In this document: in pieces, positions 57,763 to 64,000 of the stretch | How the letters are laid out: each line of letters begins with the position of its first letter | Numbering within the stretch: position 1 is the first letter of the stretch | From: Dactylorhiza incarnata | Lineage: Eukaryota > Streptophyta > Magnoliopsida > Asparagales > Orchidaceae | Assembly: GCA_033032865.1 (NCBI GenBank) | Contig: JAWHQI010000099.1 | Coordinates: 4,453,501 to 4,517,500, forward strand | Direction: 5' to 3' | Length of the DNA: 64,000 bases | Program-made: the position numbers and the translations under genes | The notes under the pieces: generated by a model | What the model saw: only the letters and a program-made list of their open reading frames with translations | The model's database searches: none | Told to the model about the DNA's origin: nothing

Positions 57763-59176
57763 TTAAAAATTTGGTTGGTTAAGCGATTCTATTTTTCTGG
57801 CTGAGGGGTCGCCGAAGTGATATAATTTCAAACGGTGTCCATTAACCTTGAATGGACCATTTTCTGGGTGTTCTATTAGCACGGTCCCATATGGCCTAAC
57901 CTCTTTTACTACAAAGGGGCCGGACCATCGAGACTTCAGTTTTTCCGGAAAAAGCCTTAAACGTGAGTTATAAAGAAGGACTAAATCTCCCGGTGAAAAA
58001 GACTTTGGATTTTTGATTCTTTTGTCATGATAATACTTAGTGCGCTCCTTGTAGAATTTATTATTTTCATAGGCGTTTGCACGCCATTCGTCTAATTCAT
58101 TCAATGGAAATTTTCTATTTTCGGAGGCTAAGTTTAAATCTAAATTTAAAAATTTTAGCGCCCAATATGCGCGATGTTCTAATTCCACCGGTAAATGACA
58201 TGCTTTCCCGTAGACTAACCGGTATGGTGTACAACCAATGGCGGTCTTGTACGCCGTCCGATAAGCCCATAAGGCGTCATCTAATTTAAATGACCAATCC
58301 TTTCTATTATTAGACGCCATTTTATTCTAAAATTCTCTTTAGCTCACGGGTTACTACCTCCACTTGGCCATTTGTTTGTGGTTTATAGGCGGTGGAGAGT
58401 TTATGTGTAACACCATACTTTGCTAAAATTTTAGCAAGTTGGCTGTTACAAAAATGTGATCCCCTATCACTCATTAGTGCGCGTGGTGTGCCAAATCTTG
58501 AAAATAATTGTTTCAAAAAATTTACGACGACTCTTGCGTCATTGGTGGGAAGGGCTAGTGCTTCTGCCCACCTTGACACGTAGTCGACCGCAGCAAGAAT
58601 AAATTTATTATTGTTAGAAGGAGGTAGGGGACCTATGAAATCTAAACCCCATAAATCGAATATTTCACATTCTATGAATATATTTTGTGGCATCTCGTCT
58701 CGGTTAGAATGATTACCTAACCGCTGGCAACTATCACATTTACTCACAAGAGTGTGAGTGTCTTTCAATAGGGTGGGCCAGTAGAAGCCCGCCTCTAGCA
58801 CCTTTCTTGCGGTCCGGTTTGCTTGATAGTGACCACCGGTTGGTCCATCGTGGCAGTGCCGTAATATTTGGACGTCTTACTCGCCTGAAATACACCCTCT
58901 TACCACTTGATCTGCACAGATCCGAAATAAAAATGGGTCTTCCCAAAAGTAAATTTTCAAGTCCGAAAAGAATTTCTTCTTTTGTTGACTTGAAAAATTC
59001 TTTGGGAGGACCCGAGCCACTAAATAATTGGCAAGATTCGCATACCAAGGAGTGGAAGAAATCATTACCTTTTCAATGGAGAGGGGGCACTCTTCAGGGA
59101 ATTTATCATCAATTTTGGCCTCCACCAGTTCTCCTGCTGTCGGGTTCTCCAATCTTGAGAGGTGGTCGGCCGCCAA
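57763..59176 (-). pseudogene. Athila-like integrase
   Basis: Minus-strand pieces 59176-58877 (RNase H tail with [11 protein letters not shown], then the linker), 58801-58322 and 58320-57763. The zinc region has the His pair spread over a broken frame at about 58850 and [10 protein letters not shown] after it. Core residues: Asp in AAVDYVSRW, Asp in LMSDRGSHF and Glu in [13 protein letters not shown]. The last piece carries [27 protein letters not shown] and the C-terminal [12 protein letters not shown]...NGHRLKLYH, typical of Athila. Stops near 58880 and 58320 separate the pieces. It ends at 57763. Confidence 0.85.
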
Positions 59177-59199
59177 GTTCTCTGCTCCTTTCTTATCTC

Positions 59200-59560
59200 A
59201 GATCTCCAAATCGAATTCTTGCAAGATGAGAATCCATCTCAATAGTCGGGGCTTGGCGTACTCTTTTTCTACAAGTACCGAAGAGCGGAGTGGTCTGTAC
59301 AAACAATAATCTTTGATAGCGTTATATATGAACGAAATTTATCAAATGCAAAAACAATCGCTAAAATTTCTTTTTCCATTGTTGTATAATTAGCTTGGGC
59401 GGATGTAAGCGTTTTGCTTGCGTAAAAAATTGGGTGAAAATATTTATTCACCTGTTGACCCAAGACTGCACCTACAGCAAAATCGCTTGCATCGCACATG
59501 ATTTCGAACGGTAGAGACCAATCTGGCGCAATTAAAATAGGCGAGTTGATAAGTTCATTT
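59200..59560 (-). pseudogene. Athila-like RNase H
   Basis: 59499-59269 reads MCDASDFAVGAVLGQ (first catalytic Asp), YTTMEKEILAIVFAF (catalytic Glu) and IVCTDHSALRYL (catalytic Asp). The frame shifts at about 59270 into sequence with a Lys-rich stretch and the RWILILQEFDLEI-like motif read near 59230. Joined to RT by broken sequence at 59500-59640. Confidence 0.78.
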
Positions 59561-59629
59561 TAATTTTATTGAACGCCTTAGAACATTCCTCATCAAAAAT
59601 AAAAGCGGTTTCTTTTTCTAATAGATGTG

Positions 59630-60241
59630 TTAACGGTTTTGTAATTTTTGAAAAATCTTTAATAAACCGTCTATAGAAGTCCCATGTCCTAGAAAACTGC
59701 TAATAGATTTAATATTAGTAGGCGGAGGGAGTTTTTCTATGACCTCGATCTTGGCCCGGTCGACCTCGATCCCTTTACTTGAAACTTTATGTCCGAGGAC
59801 TAATCCCTCTTGGACCATAAAGTGACACTTCTCCCAGTTGAGTGTCAGATTCGTGTCTTCGCAGCGTTGAAGAATACGATCAAGATTATTTAAACAATTT
59901 TTAAGAGAATCGCCAAAGATTGAAAAATCGTCCATAAAAACTTCCATGGCGTCCTCTACTAATTCGTTAAAAATTGCCAACATAAATCTTTGAAATATAG
60001 CCGGCGCGTTGCAAAGACCAAACGGCATCCTCCGATAAGTGAAGGTGCCGAAAGGACAAGTGAACGTGGTTTTCTCTTGGTCTTTGGGCGCGATTGGAAT
60101 TTAAAAGTATCCTGAAAGACCAACAAGAAAACAATAGTGTGAGTGACCGGATAAACGTTCTAAGATTTGGTCAATGAAGGGTAACGAGAAGTGATCTTTA
60201 CGGGTAGCATCATTTAATTTTCTATAATCGATGCATATTCA
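59630..60241 (-). pseudogene. Athila-like reverse transcriptase, catalytic part
   Basis: 60240-60030 holds CIDYRKLND and the finger region with at least one stop near 60100. 60028-59630 holds MPFGLCNAPAIFQRFM, the catalytic motif VFMDDFSIFG, NWEKCHFMVQEGLVLGHKVS and the thumb start. The frame shifts near 59690, after FLG. Confidence 0.85.
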
Positions 60242-61309
60242 TCAACCCGTAACAGTACGGGTTGGGATTAACTCATTATTTTCATTGGAAACTACCGTTA
60301 TCCCGCCCTTCTTAGGCACGACTTGCACCGGGCTAACCCAAGTGCTATCAGAAATTGGGTAAATAATCCCAGCGTCTAATAATTTTATAATTTCATCCGT
60401 AATGACGTCCTTCACATTGGGATTAAGATGTCGTTGAGGCTGAATAGTGCCGCGAGAATTATTTTCTAAATATATTTTATGCGTGCAAAAAGATGGGCTA
60501 ATTCCCTTGATATCTGAAAGTTGCCATGCAATTGCAAGGCGGTGATTATTTAAAATTTTAATTAATTCAAAAAATTTCGAATCGTTAAGCGCAGAACAAA
60601 TGATTACGGGCAATTTTGAATTTTTTTCTAAAAAAATATATTTTAAATGATCTGGGAGTTGTTTTAACTCTAGGTTCGGCGGTTCTTCATAAGAAATTTT
60701 TATATTAAAGTTTTTTAAATTTATTTGCTCAAACGGCAACAGCCGAGTTACTTCTTTTAGACAAAATAAATTTGCCAACTCCGAATCTTCAACATTTTTC
60801 AAGATTAATTCAGAAAATGACGATAAATCTTCATCAAAATTTGTTTCTAAAGTATAACAAGAATCGTCATTTGAAAAAGAATTTCTCATAGAGTTGTTTA
60901 TACTAAAAATAACTTCTTCATCCCCAACTCGTAGGAGAAGTTTGCCATTACTAACGTCAATTATTGCCCGGGAGGTGGCGAGGAAAGGACGTCCGAGTAT
61001 AATAAGTACTTCGGCGTCTTCCTCAATCTCTAGGATGACAAAGTCTACCGGGAAGGTAAATTTGTCAACCTTAACAAACACATCCTCAATAACCCCAATT
61101 GGGTATTTTATCGATCGGTCTGCAAGTTGGATGCTGATTTTTGTTGGGCTTGGATTGCCTAAACCAAGCTTTTTAAATAATGAAAATGACATCAAATTTA
61201 TACTAGCGCCCAAATCAGCCAGGACGTGTTTTATTAATAAATTACCGAACAAGCAAGGGATGGAGAACCGCCCCGGGTCATTTAATTTTTGTGGTAATTT
61301 ATTTAACAA
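60242..61309 (-). pseudogene. Athila-like protease and RT N-terminal region
   Basis: A frame of 355 codons. The protease active site reads ADLGASINLMS, with the flap-side motif IILGRPFLATSRA; Athila proteases have DLGAS rather than DTGAS, so this is normal for the lineage. Then comes an acidic linker, the Athila-type HLKYIFLE, and the RT start with WVSPVQVVPKKGG. It ends at a TGA at 60242-60244 just before RMCIDYRKL. Confidence 0.85.
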
Positions 61310-61468
61310 AACCGTCGAACATTATGCGTTTAGAGGTATAAGTGAAAAATTTTCATGTTTCTTTTTATTTGAAAGTAAATCTGTTAGATACTTAGCGTAC
61401 TTGGGCATTTGGGCTAACGCCTCGCAGAATGGAACATTTATTAGGATTTGTTTTAAAATTTCAATAAA

Positions 61469-62886
61469 TTATTTATATTGCTTCTCATTGCGTTCATCTT
61501 TAAATTTTGAAGGATAATGAATAGAAGGATTTTTAATAATACGCGGAGCTATTGTAGAAGAAGATAAAGTAGGTGAAGAAATAACTTGTGGAGATGAAGT
61601 TGAGACGTTTACCTCAGGTTCAGCCAAATTTGTATAAGTTACCTCCTTTCCGCCGCGGAGGGTTATTGCATTAGCGCTCTCCCTTGGATTGGGCTCTGTA
61701 TTGCCCGGTAGAGCTCCTTGCTGGCATTCGGAGAACATCTTGGCGAGCTGTCCAATCTAATTTCTTAAGCTTTTAATAAATTCTGAAAGGTTCCGGATAT
61801 TGGACTCATTAGAGGCAACATATTTAGTGAAGACCTCTTCAAATGAAGAGGGCTTGTGTGGTGGTGGTGGAGCGAATCCAGGAGGATTCACTTGTGGAGG
61901 TTGTTGAGCATTATTGGGGTTGCTCCATGAAAAATTTGGATGGTTCCTTAAACCCGAATTATAACTATTATTTAACGGAAGATTATTATTCAGGTTATAA
62001 AGAGGACGATAGGAGTTCCCCATATAATCTACATGCTCTTGAATAAAATTATTATTATTATTATTATTATTAAAATTATTATTAGCCCAATTAGTGGCGG
62101 AGGAAGCAGACATCTCCGCCACTTGCTTAGTAAGCATTTCTACTTGAAGCGCTAAATTCGGGGTGGCCTCGACTTCAAAGAGTCCGGTCGGCTTGTTAGG
62201 GCGCGATTGTGGCGCATTCCACTGATACGCATTCATGGCCATCTCCTCGAATAGCTCTTGAGCAGCCTCGGGGGTTTTGTTATTAAGACCCCCCCCCCCC
62301 CCTCCTGCGGCCACATCAATCATCTGCCTCGTTTGGAGATTCAAACCATTGTAGAAAGTTTGAACTTGTTGCCACATAGGAAGGTCATGATGAGGACATC
62401 TCCGCAAGAGTTCTTTGAAGCGCTCCCATGTGTCGTAGAGAGACTCCGAGTCTATTTGCATAAATGAGAGAATGTCCGTACGTAATTTAATGGACTTCGC
62501 CGGAGGAAAATACTTCGTTAAAAATTTCTTCGTCATCTCGGCCCATGTAGTGATGGAACCTCTAGGAAGAGATCCCAACCACTGCTTGACCTTAGTCCGC
62601 AAAGAGAAAAGAAATAAACGCAAACGAATGGCGTCATCAGTGACGCCATTTATCTTAAATGTATCGCAAATTTCCAAAACATTTAGTAAATATAAATTAG
62701 GATCTTCATCTGGTAAGCTATCAAATATGACAGTTTGTTGTGCCATTTGAATGATGCTCGTTTTAATTTCAAAATTATTATTCGCCACCGCTGCCGAATA
62801 ATACTAGATTGCGTTCCCTCCCAATTTGGCCTCGCATAATTGGACATGGTCCATTGCGGGGCCTCATTATGGTCGGGGTTATCCAT
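61469..62886 (-). pseudogene. Athila-like gag
   Basis: Starts ATG 62886 (MDNPDHNEAPQWTMSNY). A frameshift near 62800 leads to the long frame 62788-61757 with FEIKTSIIQM, PNLYLLNVLEICDT, DDAIRLRLFLFSL, TTWAEMTKKFL and ESLYDTWERFKELLRRCPHH, the conserved Athila capsid core. A Gly run (C14 on the plus strand, 62289-62302) replaces a usually short Gly stretch, and an Asn run comes from an ATT repeat (62048-62086). A TAA at 61757-61759 stops it, but the frame continues to 61469 with ANAITLRGGKEV, the gag-pol junction motif of Athila. No zinc knuckle is visible. Confidence 0.87.
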
Positions 62887-63182
62887 TAAACCTTCGCTAG
62901 TTTCTTCGATTGACTCTTCTCGAATTATTGGTAGATCACTAAATCAGATACGTCGCCGCAAGGTGCACTCGATTTCCGGATCAAAACACAATTCAAGATT
63001 ATTTGAAGAGTTCCCTCGGGTCATAAACCAAAAGAAAAGAAAAGAAAAAAAGATGTAGAAAAGAAAAAAATAAAATAAAATTTTAGATAAATATATTTAT
63101 TACATTTTATTATATTTTTATTATATTATATTTTTATTTTTTATGTAGATTTTTCTTAATTAGGTACGTGATTTAAGATTAG

Positions 63183-63272
63183 TCCTGGACTTCCCAAGGT
63201 CAACCTGGTGAAGGGCTCGCAAGGTACTAGATGCTGCGATGGGAATTCAAGCCCAAAGTGTCCTTTCCAAGA
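63183..63272 (-). repeat. 90-bp repeat, leader copy
   Basis: Pairs with 57331-57420. It lies between the primer site and gag, i.e. in the RNA leader. Confidence 0.88.
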
Positions 63273-63380
63273 ATTTAGATTATGCCTTTTAAGATTTTTA
63301 AATTTTTTAAAAGAAAGAGGTGAGAAGAAAGAGAACGATAAAATTAATAACTATTTCTTTTTCAAATTAACGACCAAGCT

Positions 63381-63398
63381 TCCTCGGCAACGGCGCCA
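63381..63398 (-). other. Primer-binding site (Asp tRNA type)
   Basis: On the minus strand TGGCGCCGTTGCCGAGGA, one base from the complement of the plant tRNA-Asp 3' end as I recall it (TCCCCGGCAACGGCGCCA). This primer is characteristic of Athila-type elements. Confidence 0.85.
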
Positions 63399-63404
63399 AA
63401 ACCT

Positions 63405-64000
63405 TGATGCGCAAAACTATGTCTGCAAACGACAACGGCAAGTGTACCGTGTCGAAAGTAGTACAGGTTTATAAAACCAAGGTCATATTAGACTCGGGGA
63501 GGTCGAGTAATTCTACTTTGAAAAAGCGTTATTATCTTATCAAATAGAAATTTGTAGTTTGGTTGAGAATAGTAAAAACTAGAAAGACTAATAGAATTAA
63601 TTTGATAGTTTAAAAGCTTGCACCCGACCTTTGAATCACCTCGGAAATAGAGAATATTTGAATGAGAATAGAATGCAATTCTCTTGTTGAAGAGGCTTTG
63701 ACCGTGGAGGTTCCCAAAGTATGAACACCCCTCTTTCGAGGTTTAGGTTCAACTAAGCTTAGGTGTATCGACCGAACTTTCATTCTCAAATAGCATTGCC
63801 TAAGACCTGCCTTAGGTTGTGAACCTCGCTATTGAATTTTACTTCAATCTGGAAGAGTTACGTCGTCCTCTCTCGAGGGTTGCGTTCTACTCCTTTTACC
63901 AATGAGTGATCGATTCGTCTTACGAGCCTCTCTGCTAAATAAAGAGCTTAAACAATAAGAAGATTATATATTAATGATATAGCCTCATAATAATTTGTTA
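63405..64000 (-). repeat. 5' LTR of the Athila-like element, partial
   Basis: 596 bp visible, co-linear with 54109-54700, ending (minus strand) TTTTGCGCATCA. The rest lies beyond the window. Confidence 0.9.

Larger units (their letters stand above)
54109..64000 (-). mobile_element. Athila-like Ty3/Gypsy element, minus strand, 5' LTR cut by window end
   Basis: Reading right to left: partial 5' LTR (64000-63405), tRNA-Asp-type primer site, leader, gag, protease, RT, RNase H, integrase, a 1.8-kb 3' untranslated region, and the 3' LTR (55941-54109). Gag (ITTWAEMTKKFL...YFPPAKS), protease (DLGASINLM) and integrase motifs are those of the Athila lineage. Stops and frameshifts occur in every domain. 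No envelope-like ORF is seen after integrase. Confidence 0.88.

Overview
The window is plant nuclear DNA made almost entirely of nested LTR retrotransposons. I see no intact host gene. The lineages present (Ty3/Gypsy Tekay-, Tat- and Athila-like; Ty1/Copia SIRE-like), plant tRNA primer-binding sites and a 5S-derived Cassandra-type LTR all point to a flowering plant with a repeat-rich genome. I cannot name the species.

Layout: (1) 1-8664, a Tekay-like chromovirus, + strand, 5' LTR cut by the window edge, all ORFs broken. (2) 8665-8934, a Cassandra-like LTR carrying the 3' half of a 5S rRNA gene. (3) 8935-13350 and 24372-26806, one Tat-like Gypsy element with a pol fragment, a 96-bp tandem array and antisense coding sequence. 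It is split by (4) a nearly full-length SIRE-like Copia element at 13351-24366 (5-bp target duplication CCTTT). (5) A minus-strand Copia element begins at 26807. Its 3' LTR (26807-27475 plus 52639-53708) is split by (6) a gag-only Copia element at 27476-52638. That gag is split by (7) an 18.7-kb non-coding chromovirus-like derivative at 31357-50096 (duplication CAAGT) with giant LTRs of 9.05 and 7.19 kb. Its 5' LTR holds (8) an Athila-type solo LTR at 37877-39632 (duplication GTTTA). (9) 54109-64000, an Athila-like element, minus strand, inserted in the internal region of the minus-strand Copia. This makes a nest five levels deep.

Most striking: the SIRE-like element carries a repeated pair of palindromes (CTGTCGGAA..TTCCGACAG, 4 nt, TGTCGCCCAGGCGACA). 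Four pairs sit directly upstream of the LTR TATA box. The same pair, in the opposite orientation, sits upstream of a second TATA box inside the element, with the same 9-nt spacing. That internal TATA box faces an antisense ORF (19999-21114) that also has a plausible 5' UTR intron. The element therefore looks like a two-promoter unit in which sense and antisense genes share one cis-regulatory module. Several unrelated LTRs here also carry arrays of short CG-containing palindromes.

None of the copies looks able to move on its own: every pol has stops or frameshifts, or is absent.
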